19,942 nucleotides of DNA from Clostridia bacterium (GTDB lineage: Bacteria > Bacillota > Clostridia > Oscillospirales > Acutalibacteraceae): contig CAAGND010000291.1 of the NCBI GenBank assembly GCA_900771185.1, forward strand, positions 1 to 19,942, read 5' to 3'. A program made the translations under genes and the position numbers. Below the pieces are notes generated by a model. That model saw nothing but the letters and a program-made list of their open reading frames with translations, was not told where the DNA came from and did no database searches. Below are positions 1 through 7,743 of this stretch, piece by piece; within the stretch, counting starts at the first letter, position 1, and each line of letters opens with the position of its first letter.

Positions 1-18
1 AAGCCACGAAGCCAAGTG

Positions 19-60
19 AGCCGCACTCGTCGGCGTACAGAGGTACGGCAGAGTGCGGCT
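19..60. other. Nested hairpin at left edge, possible structured RNA
   Basis: Seen directly: a perfect 10-base inverted repeat (AGCCGCACTC at 19-28 with GAGTGCGGCT at 51-60) encloses a second stem (CGTAC at 34-38 with GTACG at 43-47, loop AGAG). The stretch 1-245 has no convincing coding sequence; a plus-strand frame stays open from base 1 to about 156 but its translation is a low-complexity Arg/Ser-rich run that looks non-coding. The nested stems with an asymmetric internal loop resemble part of a folded RNA cut by the window edge. No known RNA family could be assigned by eye. Confidence 0.35.
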
Positions 61-202
61 CGCGCAGGAAGTCAAAGTGCAGTATTATCAATAGCTTTAA
101 ACCGATACCAATCAAAAAACGAAAGAAAAACTTCAAGTCACAGAAGGACTCTTTTGTGAAAAATGTCGTGCTTTGACGGTTCGGGGAGTTTTTCGACAGT
201 CT

Positions 203-228
203 ATGCCGCACCTTTCGGGGTGCGGCAT
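203..228. terminator. Hairpin downstream of the aromatic operon
   Basis: A perfect 10-bp stem (ATGCCGCACC 203-212 with GGTGCGGCAT 219-228) and a 6-base loop lie 17 bases past the stop codon of the SDR gene. It is placed to end the minus-strand aromatic operon, but read in that direction it lacks an immediate U-tract. Read on the plus strand it is followed by only ATTTAAA. It may act with another factor, or end a plus-strand transcript from the left edge. Confidence 0.5.
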
Positions 229-245
229 TTAAACGTCTAAAGTTA

Positions 246-1079
246 TCAAAGCTTTGATTTCGGATACATGGCGGTCATTATTCTCTCTACCATCCGCTGT
301 GAAAACAGCCTTTTTAAAAATACGAGAAGCTTATATTTCCCTCCGACAGCGACGCTGACAGGGGGATTTTTGCTTTTTATCATCTTGATTATAACCTTGG
401 TGACCTGTTCGGGACCACCGCCGTTTTCCTCATCATGCTCCATCTGTTTAACCGCCTGTTGGAACTCCTTGCCGTATGCGCTGTTTTCCGAACGTTTTGA
501 AAACATTCGTGAAGCGGTGAATCCGGTCTTTATATCTCCGGGTTGAACCGTGACAGCCTTGATGTTAAACGGAGCAAGCTCGATTCTGAGTCCCTGGGTG
601 AGAGCCTCAACGGCAAATTTCGATGAGCTGTATAACGTCTGAAACGGTATCGAATAGACCCCGCCCACAGAGCCTATGTTTATGATAAGTCCGCATCTGC
701 GTTCTCTCATTGAGGGCAGAACGGCTCCTATTGTGCGTATAACTCCGGCGTAGTTGGTATCCATCTGACTGAGTGCTTCCTCGCCGGAACATTCCTCAAC
801 CGCGCCCGCAATTCCGTTTCCGGCGCAGTTTATTAGGATATCGATTTTATCCTCACAGCGAAGGATTTCTTTAACCGCCTCGCGCACACTCTTTTCGTAT
901 GTTACATCCATCTGAAGCATTCTTATAAATCCGCCGTTTGAGCGCTTTTCAAAGCCGGTTCCGCGTCGCGATGTGCCGTAGACGTGAAATCCCTCATCGG
1001 CGAGCGCCTCGGCGGTACATCTGCCGATTCCGGAACTCGCCCCGGTGATGAATACAATATTTCCGTATGGGTTATCCAT
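246..1079 (-). CDS. SDR family NAD(P)-dependent oxidoreductase
   Basis: A 277-residue classical short-chain dehydrogenase/reductase. The cofactor loop TGASSGIG is at residues 12-19, the NCAG motif at 84-87, catalytic Ser at about 137 (in INIGSVGG), the Tyr150/Lys154 pair in YSSSK, and the PG motif at about 180-181. It is cytosolic, with no signal peptide. GGAGGG lies 7 bases before the ATG, and the gene starts 23 bases after the aroE-aroK stop, so it is probably the last gene of the aromatic operon. Its substrate cannot be read from sequence: classical SDRs cover many alcohols, ketones and lipids, and no canonical shikimate, Phe or Tyr step needs one here. The C-terminal tail (about 200-277) is basic. 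Family assignment is firm; function is open. Confidence 0.93.
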   Translation of the reverse strand: MDNPYGNIVFITGASSGIGRCTAEALADEGFHVYGTSRRGTGFEKRSNGGFIRMLQMDVTYEKSVREAVKEILRCEDKIDILINCAGNGIAGAVEECSGEEALSQMDTNYAGVIRTIGAVLPSMRERRCGLIINIGSVGGVYSIPFQTLYSSSKFAVEALTQGLRIELAPFNIKAVTVQPGDIKTGFTASRMFSKRSENSAYGKEFQQAVKQMEHDEENGGGPEQVTKVIIKMIKSKNPPVSVAVGGKYKLLVFLKRLFSQRMVERIMTAMYPKSKL

Positions 1080-1102
1080 GCCTTTGCCCTCCGCAGTAAT
1101 TT

Positions 1103-2356
1103 TTATATTGACGAAGCAAAAAATTCATCGAGTATCAATTTGGCTGTCTGCTCTGCGCAGCGGCAGTTTTCAACTTCAAAGTCCGCGCAGGAGCGATATA
1201 TGGGGGCGCGCTTTGTGAACATGGCGGCAAGCTCGTCAGCACTTTTTGAAAGCGGTCTGCCGTCGGTTGCGAGCGCATCAAGGTCGCGTCTGATGTAGTA
1301 TATCCTGCCGTTTTCAGCCAGAGCTTTGCGGTTGCGCTCGTCAAGAACAGCGCCGCCGCCTGTGGCGATAACAAGACCTTTTTCTTTCGCAAAATCGGAA
1401 ACGGCTTCAAGCTCAAGTTCACGGAAATGCGGTTCCCCGAATTCTTTGAAAATATCGGGTATGCTCATTTTGGCTCTCTCGGATATTATATCATCTGTGT
1501 CAACAAACCGGCGTCCGGTCATTTTTGCAATCTCATGCCCGACAGTTGTTTTTCCGCTTCCGGGCATACCGACAAGCACGATATTCTGAACGGACAGCGC
1601 AAGCGAGCGAAAAACATCTTCAACCTTTTCCGGACTTATCTCCTCTTCGCAGAAATATTCCGCCGACTGAGCCGCCTGTGAAACGAGCATATAAAGTCCT
1701 CCGGTGAAGCGAAGGCCCTTGGCCTTTGCCTGAAGCAGCAGAGGGGTTCTCAGCGGATTGTATATGACGTCAAGAACAGCCTCACAGTTAGGAAAGCTGT
1801 CAAGATCGACAGCGCTTTTTCCGTTGTTGGGGTACATTCCCACCGGAGTTGTGTTAACAAGAATTTCGCAGTCTGACAGCTTGTCAAGTTCGTCATATGT
1901 AGTGCTGCCTGAACGGGACACAACGGTTATGCTCCGTGCGCCCTCATCGGCTGCAACCGTGCGGGCAGTCAGAGATGTGCCGCCGCTTCCGAGAATGACC
2001 ACATTCTTGTTCTCAAAGCTGATGCCGGCGCGTTTTGCCATGGAGAGAAAGCCGTGATAGTCGGTGTTGTAGCCGAAAAGTCCCTCGGGGGTCTTTACAA
2101 GAGTATTGACACTGCCTATTCGCTTTGCCGCGTCAGAGAGATGTGAGCAGTAGGGTATGACGGTTCTCTTGTAAGGAATGGTCACATTCAGTCCGTCAAA
2201 ATCACCCTTGCGCAGAAAGCCGTCAACCTCATCCTCGTCAAGGCTTATCAGTTCATAGCCGTATTTTTCAAAGCTGTCATGTATGATTTTTGAATAGCTG
2301 TGTCCGAGCTTTCCGCCGATAAGTCCGCATTTAAGATTTTTTCTGTCAGCCGCCAT
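1103..2356 (-). CDS. aroE: Bifunctional shikimate dehydrogenase / shikimate kinase (AroE-AroK fusion)
   Basis: One 417-residue frame carries two shikimate-pathway enzymes. Residues about 9-250 are AroE: HSYS (19-22) for shikimate binding, NVTIPYK with catalytic Lys63, NTD with Asp99, and the NADPH loop GSGGTS at 123-128. Residues about 257-417 are AroK: Walker A GMPGSGKT (263-270), DTDD (286-289), Arg312, GGG (333-335), lid Arg in GRPL (366-369) and Arg388. It would reduce 3-dehydroshikimate and phosphorylate the product to shikimate-3-phosphate. Start choice: a GTG at 2365 directly abuts the Shine-Dalgarno AAGGGG, whereas the ATG at 2356 sits 8 bases after it, so the ATG is preferred. It follows pheA by 33 bases. 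Both domains look catalytically complete. Confidence 0.95.
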   Translation of the reverse strand: MAADRKNLKCGLIGGKLGHSYSKIIHDSFEKYGYELISLDEDEVDGFLRKGDFDGLNVTIPYKRTVIPYCSHLSDAAKRIGSVNTLVKTPEGLFGYNTDYHGFLSMAKRAGISFENKNVVILGSGGTSLTARTVAADEGARSITVVSRSGSTTYDELDKLSDCEILVNTTPVGMYPNNGKSAVDLDSFPNCEAVLDVIYNPLRTPLLLQAKAKGLRFTGGLYMLVSQAAQSAEYFCEEEISPEKVEDVFRSLALSVQNIVLVGMPGSGKTTVGHEIAKMTGRRFVDTDDIISERAKMSIPDIFKEFGEPHFRELELEAVSDFAKEKGLVIATGGGAVLDERNRKALAENGRIYYIRRDLDALATDGRPLSKSADELAAMFTKRAPIYRSCADFEVENCRCAEQTAKLILDEFFASSI

Positions 2357-2389
2357 GCTTACCACCCCTTTTCTTCTGATTTTAAAACA

Positions 2390-3529
2390 CTATACCTCAG
2401 AGTAGCTTCCGAGAAATACGAACTGCTCCGGTGTCTGAGAAAGCTCATCGAGCAGAGAGAGCACGGCGGGGGAGTATACGGAGGCGTCCATGTCAAAATA
2501 GAACATGAACTCAAAATCACTGCCGGCTATCGGACGGCTTTCAAGCTTTGTCAGATTGACGCCCATGACCGAGAACTTTGATATGAGATTATATAATGCG
2601 CCGGGCTTATGCGGAACCGAGAGCATGAGGCTGATTCTGTTGGCACCCGGGAAAATAAGCGGCTCCTTGGCTATGCAGATAAAGCGCGTGAAGTTGCTGT
2701 CGTTGTTCTGAACGCTGTATTCTAATTTGTTCAGACCGTAGAGCGCCGCACAGTTGGAGGAGGAGATGGAGGCGGTGTCCTTGCGCCCGCTTTCACGCAC
2801 AAGCTGTGCCGCTTTTGCGGTGTTCTCGCAGATAGTCACCTTGATATCGGGGTGCGCTTTAAGAAACTCAGAGCACTGGCCGATTGCCTGTTCGTGCGAA
2901 AAGATCTCCTTTATGTCAGAAAGCTTTGTGCCTGGCAGCGCGAGCAGCGAGTGGTCAATTTTGAGCTTGATGCTTCTGATAATGTAGAAGTGGTAGTTCC
3001 TCATCAGGTCGTAGACCTCGTTGACAGTGCCGTATGTGCTGTTCTCAATGGGAAGAATGCCGTATTGGCACAAACCTTGCTGAACGGCGCTGAAAACGCC
3101 CTCAAAATTTTTAAAATATGAAATAACAGGGGTGGAGAACAGTCTGTCACAGGCGAGCTGAGAATAAGCGCCCTCAACGCCCTGGCAGGCGACTGAGCCG
3201 TGTTTGGGGAATATGTTAGGCGTTGTCTCCAGAGCCGTGTTTATAAGCTTTGACAGCTCACCGTTTCTGCAAAGGATACGCGATTGATATGAGCGGCTGA
3301 CATCCATAAGTGTTGAAAACAGAATTTTCGCATAGTCACCCAGTTCCTCACCGGATTGCGAAACAACACGCTCAAGAATCTCACGCTCTCTTGCCTGATG
3401 CATGACGGGCATATTGTTGAGCTCCTTGTACTGTGCGACACTGCGCACAGTATCCATGCGTTCCTTGAAAAGCGCGAGTATGCCGTCATCTATTTCGTCA
3501 AGCTTTTTTCTGCATTCAGAAAGATCCAT
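2390..3529 (-). CDS. pheA: Bifunctional chorismate mutase / prephenate dehydratase (P-protein)
   Basis: A 379-residue P-protein that converts chorismate to prephenate and prephenate to phenylpyruvate, the committed route to Phe. Residues 1-88 are an AroQ-type helical chorismate mutase domain. Residues about 110-287 are prephenate dehydratase, with GVEGAYS near 117-123, PIENST (160-165) and the catalytic TRF triplet at 281-283. Residues about 297-375 are a C-terminal ACT domain with the GAL (310-312) and ESRP (330-333) motifs that bind Phe in known P-proteins, so feedback inhibition by Phe is likely. GGAG lies 8 bases before the ATG, and the start is 2 bases after the aroC stop, suggesting translational coupling. 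Confidence 0.96.
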   Translation of the reverse strand: MDLSECRKKLDEIDDGILALFKERMDTVRSVAQYKELNNMPVMHQAREREILERVVSQSGEELGDYAKILFSTLMDVSRSYQSRILCRNGELSKLINTALETTPNIFPKHGSVACQGVEGAYSQLACDRLFSTPVISYFKNFEGVFSAVQQGLCQYGILPIENSTYGTVNEVYDLMRNYHFYIIRSIKLKIDHSLLALPGTKLSDIKEIFSHEQAIGQCSEFLKAHPDIKVTICENTAKAAQLVRESGRKDTASISSSNCAALYGLNKLEYSVQNNDSNFTRFICIAKEPLIFPGANRISLMLSVPHKPGALYNLISKFSVMGVNLTKLESRPIAGSDFEFMFYFDMDASVYSPAVLSLLDELSQTPEQFVFLGSYSEV

Positions 3530-3531
3530 AA

Positions 3532-4623
3532 TTATTTCTCCAATCTGTTGTTTTCAAGTAATATATCGAGCAGAGTAACCGCCGTTGCCGCTTCAACGCA
3601 AGGAACGGCTCTCGGAACTATGCAGGGGTCGTGCCTACCGCCGATTTTAATTTTAGTATCGGTTTTGGTTGCCAAGTCTACCGTATCCTGCTCAATACCT
3701 ATGGACGGGGTGGGTTTGAAAGCGGTCTGGAAGATTATCGGCATCCCGCTTGTTATGCCGCCGATAACGCCGCCATGGTTGTTGGTTCGGGTTTTGACGC
3801 ATCCGTTATCCATGTAGTATGGGTCGTTGTGCTCCGAACCGCGCATATACGCCGCCGAGAAGCCCGCGCCGAAATCGATGCCGCGCACAGCGCCTATTCC
3901 GAAGATGGCCGCGCTCAGGCGGCTCTCAACAGAGCCGAACATCGGAGCGCCTATACCGGCGGGCAGCCCCGTCACGGCGCACTCGACAATGCCACCCACG
4001 GAATCATCATTGCTCATTGCGTCAAGAATTTTTTCACGCATCTCGGCTCCGGCAGCATCGTTAATTACGGGAAACTCCTTGGACTTAACCTCATCAAAAA
4101 CACCGTTATCGGGATTGCATGGGTCAAAAGGAGTGTCTCCGACGTTGGCAAGCACGGCTATGTGCGCTCCGATTCTGATGCCGCGGCGCTCAAGGATCTG
4201 CATGCAAATGCCTCCCGCTATGCACAGGGGAGCGGTGAGCCGCCCCGAAAAATGCCCGCCGCCGCTTTGGTCGTTAAAGCCGTCATATTTGACATATGCC
4301 GGGTAGTCGGCGTGGGACGGACGTGGAGTGCTCTGAAACTGAGAGTAGTCATCGGGACGGAAGTTTTTGTTCTCTATTATTGCGCAGAGTGGTGCTCCGG
4401 TGGTTTTCCCTCCGAGCATTCCGGAGAGAAAAACGGGTTTGTCCTCCTCTTTGCGGGGAGTGCTGAAAGTTTTGCCGCCCGCACGTCTTGCCATGAAGCG
4501 GGACAAATCCTGTTCGTCTATTTCCTCTCCGGCAGGCAATCCGTCAATAACGACACCTATCGCTCTGCCGTGGGATTCACCGAAAATATTGACCTTCAGC
4601 AATTTTCCTGTCTCAGATGACAT
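3532..4623 (-). CDS. aroC: Chorismate synthase
   Basis: A 363-residue chorismate synthase, which eliminates phosphate from EPSP to give chorismate using reduced FMN. Family motifs are all present: GESHG at 15-19, RPSHADY at 101-107, a GGGHFSGRLT stretch at about 121-130, then GIGAVRGIDFGAGF, NNHGGVIGGITSGMPI, KPTPSI and GRHDPC towards the C-terminus. The start is ATG 4623, 7 bases after a strong TTGGAGGT; a longer frame from a TTG at 4656 has no ribosome binding site and would lie deep in aroA. The gene overlaps the aroA stop by 11 bases and ends 2 bases before pheA, so three genes are tightly coupled. Confidence 0.96.
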   Translation of the reverse strand: MSSETGKLLKVNIFGESHGRAIGVVIDGLPAGEEIDEQDLSRFMARRAGGKTFSTPRKEEDKPVFLSGMLGGKTTGAPLCAIIENKNFRPDDYSQFQSTPRPSHADYPAYVKYDGFNDQSGGGHFSGRLTAPLCIAGGICMQILERRGIRIGAHIAVLANVGDTPFDPCNPDNGVFDEVKSKEFPVINDAAGAEMREKILDAMSNDDSVGGIVECAVTGLPAGIGAPMFGSVESRLSAAIFGIGAVRGIDFGAGFSAAYMRGSEHNDPYYMDNGCVKTRTNNHGGVIGGITSGMPIIFQTAFKPTPSIGIEQDTVDLATKTDTKIKIGGRHDPCIVPRAVPCVEAATAVTLLDILLENNRLEK

Positions 4624-5812
4624 CGGCTTTACCTCCAAGTGAATTGAAATCCTCAAAAAATTTCGGATAAGATTTGCTGACAGCCTGTGCGTCTCTGATA
4701 ACGACGTTATTCCTGCATATACACGAGGCTGTCGCCGCCGCCATTGCTATGCGGTGGTCATTGAAGCTTTCCGCAGTGCCGCCGTCAAGAAATCCACTTC
4801 CATGAACAATGAGAAAATCATTGCCTTCGGTGAACTTGCCGCCGAGAGCGCGGATGAGCTTTGCGGTGGCGTCTATGCGGTCGCTTTCTTTTATTCTCAG
4901 CCTTGCCGCATTATAAAGGACGGTGTCGCCCTTAGCGGCGCAGGCCGTGACAGCCAGTACGGGAAAGAGATCGGGGCAAGGTGAAACATCAATTTTCATC
5001 GGTGACAGACTGCCGATGCCTACCCTTATGCCACCGTCCTCCGAAATTTCCGCACCGAACCCCGACAGCAGCTCAAAAACCGCTCGGTCGCTCTGAGAGC
5101 ATGAACGGTCAAGTCCCGTTACCGTCACATCACCGCCCAGAGCACCGGCACATAAAAAGAACGCCGCGTTCGACCAGTCGCCCTGAATATCGGTGTTGCC
5201 TCTCGATTTGTATTGCTGATTACCGGCCACAAAAAAGCCGTGCGGAGTTCTTTCAATTTCTATAGAAAACGCTCTGAGAGCATCAATGGTCATGTCTATA
5301 TATGCGGCTGATTCTGTTTTGCCGGTGACTGTGACAGTGCTGTCGCCGTCAAGCAGCGGCAAAGCAAACAGCAGTCCGGAAATATACTGCGAGCTGATGT
5401 CTCCGGGCAGAGTGTAGCTGCCTGCTTTGAGTCGTCCGCCTGTTTTTATAGGCAGTGAATGAGAGGAAAATGTCGCTCCGTTTTTTTCAAGCTCCTCAAT
5501 CAGAGGGGAGAGCGGTCTGCTCGGAAGCCTGCCGTGGCCGTGAAGCTCAGTATCGGCGCCGAGGGCTGAGATGACAGGCAGCAGAAAACGGAGAGTTGAA
5601 CCGCTTTCGCCGCAGTCAAGCTCATGTTTTCCCTCTGAAAGCGCATTGAGACATTCATAAGTGGCACTTATGTCCGCAGAAATATCCATCCCATCAAGTG
5701 AGAGCAGCCGGCGGGCGAGAAATGAGCATATTAACAGCCGATGTGCGTGAGATTTTGAACTGATAGCCCTCACTTTGCCGCAAAGCTTTGAGGGCGTCAC
5801 GGTTATGTCCAT
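4613..5812 (-). CDS. aroA: 3-phosphoshikimate 1-carboxyvinyltransferase (EPSP synthase)
   Basis: A 399-residue EPSP synthase joining PEP to shikimate-3-phosphate. Visible motifs are SKSHAHR (19-25), GESGSTLR (68-75, phosphate/PEP binding), SSQYISG (140-146), catalytic Asp281 in PCPDLFP, RIKESDRI (306-313), NDHRIAMA (351-358) and Lys380 in SKSYPKFF. The GESGSTLRFLLP form, rather than the enterobacterial NAGTAMRP, is in my recollection typical of Clostridia. It is slightly shorter than the usual 420-430 residues but has both halves of the barrel. The start is ATG 5812 with GGAGG 5 bases upstream; an in-frame ATG at 5857 has no Shine-Dalgarno and overlaps aroB. It begins 13 bases after aroB ends and overlaps aroC by 11 bases. 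Confidence 0.96.
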   Translation of the reverse strand: MDITVTPSKLCGKVRAISSKSHAHRLLICSFLARRLLSLDGMDISADISATYECLNALSEGKHELDCGESGSTLRFLLPVISALGADTELHGHGRLPSRPLSPLIEELEKNGATFSSHSLPIKTGGRLKAGSYTLPGDISSQYISGLLFALPLLDGDSTVTVTGKTESAAYIDMTIDALRAFSIEIERTPHGFFVAGNQQYKSRGNTDIQGDWSNAAFFLCAGALGGDVTVTGLDRSCSQSDRAVFELLSGFGAEISEDGGIRVGIGSLSPMKIDVSPCPDLFPVLAVTACAAKGDTVLYNAARLRIKESDRIDATAKLIRALGGKFTEGNDFLIVHGSGFLDGGTAESFNDHRIAMAAATASCICRNNVVIRDAQAVSKSYPKFFEDFNSLGGKADVI

Positions 5813-5825
5813 TCTATCCTCCGAA

Positions 5826-6866
5826 TTATCCGAAAATGTCTTCAAGCTGTGAAACATCAGCTTTATAGAGTATGCATTCGCCGATTTTTGTCGGCAAAAC
5901 GAGATTTATGCCGCTGCTGCTTCGCTTTTTATCCCTGAGCATGGCGTCAGTAAGCTCCTTGACTGAAAATTCCGTCTGAGTGGGCAGCGAGTATTTTTTT
6001 AATACCTCCGCCACACGCCCGGTTATATCTTCACACAGACCGAGTCTTTCGGCAGCTCTGCATGCTGAGACCATGCCGCATGCAACGGCGTGCCCGTGCG
6101 ATATGGAGTAGCCGCTGCATTTTTCAACAGCGTGACCTAATGTGTGACCGAGATTCAGCTTCTGTCGTTCTCCGGTGTCAAATTCGTCACGGGAAACTAT
6201 ATCGCTCTTTATTATAACACATCTTTTCACTATCTGCTCTATATTCTTTTTCGCATCTCCGTTCTCAAAGAGACAGAACAGCTCACTGTCGGAAATAATT
6301 CCGTATTTTATGCTCTCTGATATCCCGTCAGCATAAATCTCCGGTGCGAGTGTGTCAAAGCAGTCAGGGTCACAGATAACGAGCGATGGCTGGTGAAAAG
6401 CGCCCGCAAGGTTTTTGCCCTGTGGCAGATTTACCCCGGTTTTGCCGCCAACGGAGGAATCGACAGCGGCAAGCAGGGTGGTCGGAATCTGCACAAATCT
6501 TATTCCGCGCAGATATGCACTCGCGCAAAAGCCGGAAACATCCCCGACAATTCCGCCGCCGAGAGCAATGATAATATCGCTTCTGGTCAGCTCGTTTTCT
6601 GCGAGAAATGAGAGAATATCGCTGACGGTCTGCATACTTTTGTGCTCTTCACCGTTTTCAAAAACGTATTTCACCGTTCTTATGCCCTGTGATTCAAGAG
6701 ATTTGACAACCCTGTCGGAATATATCCTGTCAACGTTGTCGTCGGTTATAAGCGCGGCGGTTTGAGCAGTAGCATATTCTCTGACAAGGCTGCCGCATTG
6801 GTCTATGAGTCCGCGCTCAATCAACACATTGTATACAGTAGAAGCATTCACTCTTACCTTTTCCAT
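5826..6866 (-). CDS. aroB: 3-dehydroquinate synthase
   Basis: A 346-residue NAD- and metal-dependent enzyme that cyclises DAHP to 3-dehydroquinate, the second shikimate-pathway step. Visible motifs are GGGIVGD (103-109) for NAD binding, the long substrate/cofactor stretch around IPTTLLAAVDSSVGGKTGVN (127-146), and metal ligands Glu184 (in GISESIKYG), His241 (in GHTLGH) and His257/259 (in SHGHA). The start is ATG 6866 with GGGAGA 8 bases upstream; the frame extends upstream to 6962 but that extension overlaps tyrA and has no family similarity. It is 25 bases after the tyrA stop and 13 bases before aroA. Confidence 0.96.
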   Translation of the reverse strand: MEKVRVNASTVYNVLIERGLIDQCGSLVREYATAQTAALITDDNVDRIYSDRVVKSLESQGIRTVKYVFENGEEHKSMQTVSDILSFLAENELTRSDIIIALGGGIVGDVSGFCASAYLRGIRFVQIPTTLLAAVDSSVGGKTGVNLPQGKNLAGAFHQPSLVICDPDCFDTLAPEIYADGISESIKYGIISDSELFCLFENGDAKKNIEQIVKRCVIIKSDIVSRDEFDTGERQKLNLGHTLGHAVEKCSGYSISHGHAVACGMVSACRAAERLGLCEDITGRVAEVLKKYSLPTQTEFSVKELTDAMLRDKKRSSSGINLVLPTKIGECILYKADVSQLEDIFG

Positions 6867-6891
6867 GTTTATCGTCTCCCGGGTGTGAATT

Positions 6892-7722
6892 TCAGCCGCA
6901 TGCGGCCTTCTTTTGCGCTCCGTCCTCAAGCAGGGCGGATATTTTCTCGCTGTCACCGTCATTTATCGCGTCTCGGTATTCCTGAAGATGGCTGATGAGC
7001 GTATCGATTTCTCCGACAAGGTTGTCCTTGTTTTCAATGAAAAGCTCGCTCCACATCTTTGGATTGAGGGTGGCGACTCTTGTCATATCCTTAAAGCTGC
7101 CTGCCGACATTCCGTGGTGTTCGGGAGCGGTTGGGCTTTTGATATAGGAGCTTGAAAGAACATGCGCGAGCTGCGAGGTGTAGGCGATAACCCTGTCGTG
7201 CTTTTCCGGCGTAACAATAGTTATCGAACCGAAACCTATTGAAAGGAAAAATTCCTTAACCCTGTGAAGAGTGTCAATGTCGATTTCGGGTGAGGGAGCA
7301 AGAATCATTGAGGCGTTGTTGAACAGCATTCCGAACGAACTTTCAAAGCCGGAGCGCTCAACACCTGCCATCGGATGTCCGCCGATGAAGGTGAAGCCGT
7401 TTTCCTCGGCAAGCTTGTTCGCGGGGTCGCATATGCATCTCTTCACGCCACCGCAGTCTATCACAACCGAGCCTTTCCGAATGATACCCGCCTTATCGCT
7501 GATGAACTTCACCGTATCCTCCGGATAGAGTGCTATTATAACAAGGTCGCATTCGGAGAGCTTGTTGTCATCAAGCTCATCATCTATGGCATCAATGAGC
7601 TTTGCTCTGAGGACAACGCTCGGCTGAATGTCTGCGCCGTATACGGTGTGGTCGGTGTTGTCTTTTATTGCCTTGGCAATGGAACCGCCTATAAGTCCGA
7701 GTCCTATTATAGCAATTTTCAT
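6892..7722 (-). CDS. tyrA: Prephenate dehydrogenase
   Basis: A 276-residue TyrA-family dehydrogenase for oxidative decarboxylation of prephenate (or arogenate) on the Tyr branch. The Rossmann motif GLGLIGGS is at 7-14, GGHPMAG at 114-120, and the conserved His-containing helix (HDRVIAYTSQLAHVLS) at 175-190. GSFKDMTRVA near 208-217 is also typical of the family. It ends soon after the catalytic helical domain and has no C-terminal ACT domain, so Tyr feedback through ACT is not expected; transcriptional attenuation upstream may carry that role. AAAGGA lies 11 bases before the ATG, and the gap to aroF is 21 bases. Prephenate versus arogenate preference cannot be decided by eye. Confidence 0.95.
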   Translation of the reverse strand: MKIAIIGLGLIGGSIAKAIKDNTDHTVYGADIQPSVVLRAKLIDAIDDELDDNKLSECDLVIIALYPEDTVKFISDKAGIIRKGSVVIDCGGVKRCICDPANKLAEENGFTFIGGHPMAGVERSGFESSFGMLFNNASMILAPSPEIDIDTLHRVKEFFLSIGFGSITIVTPEKHDRVIAYTSQLAHVLSSSYIKSPTAPEHHGMSAGSFKDMTRVATLNPKMWSELFIENKDNLVGEIDTLISHLQEYRDAINDGDSEKISALLEDGAQKKAACG

Positions 7723-7743
7723 TTTCTGTCCGATCCTTTCGGT

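Noticed and set aside
3631..4620. Long plus-strand open frame (329 codons) opposite aroC
   Set aside because: It is the antisense shadow of a clearly conserved chorismate synthase; no ribosome binding site or family motifs.
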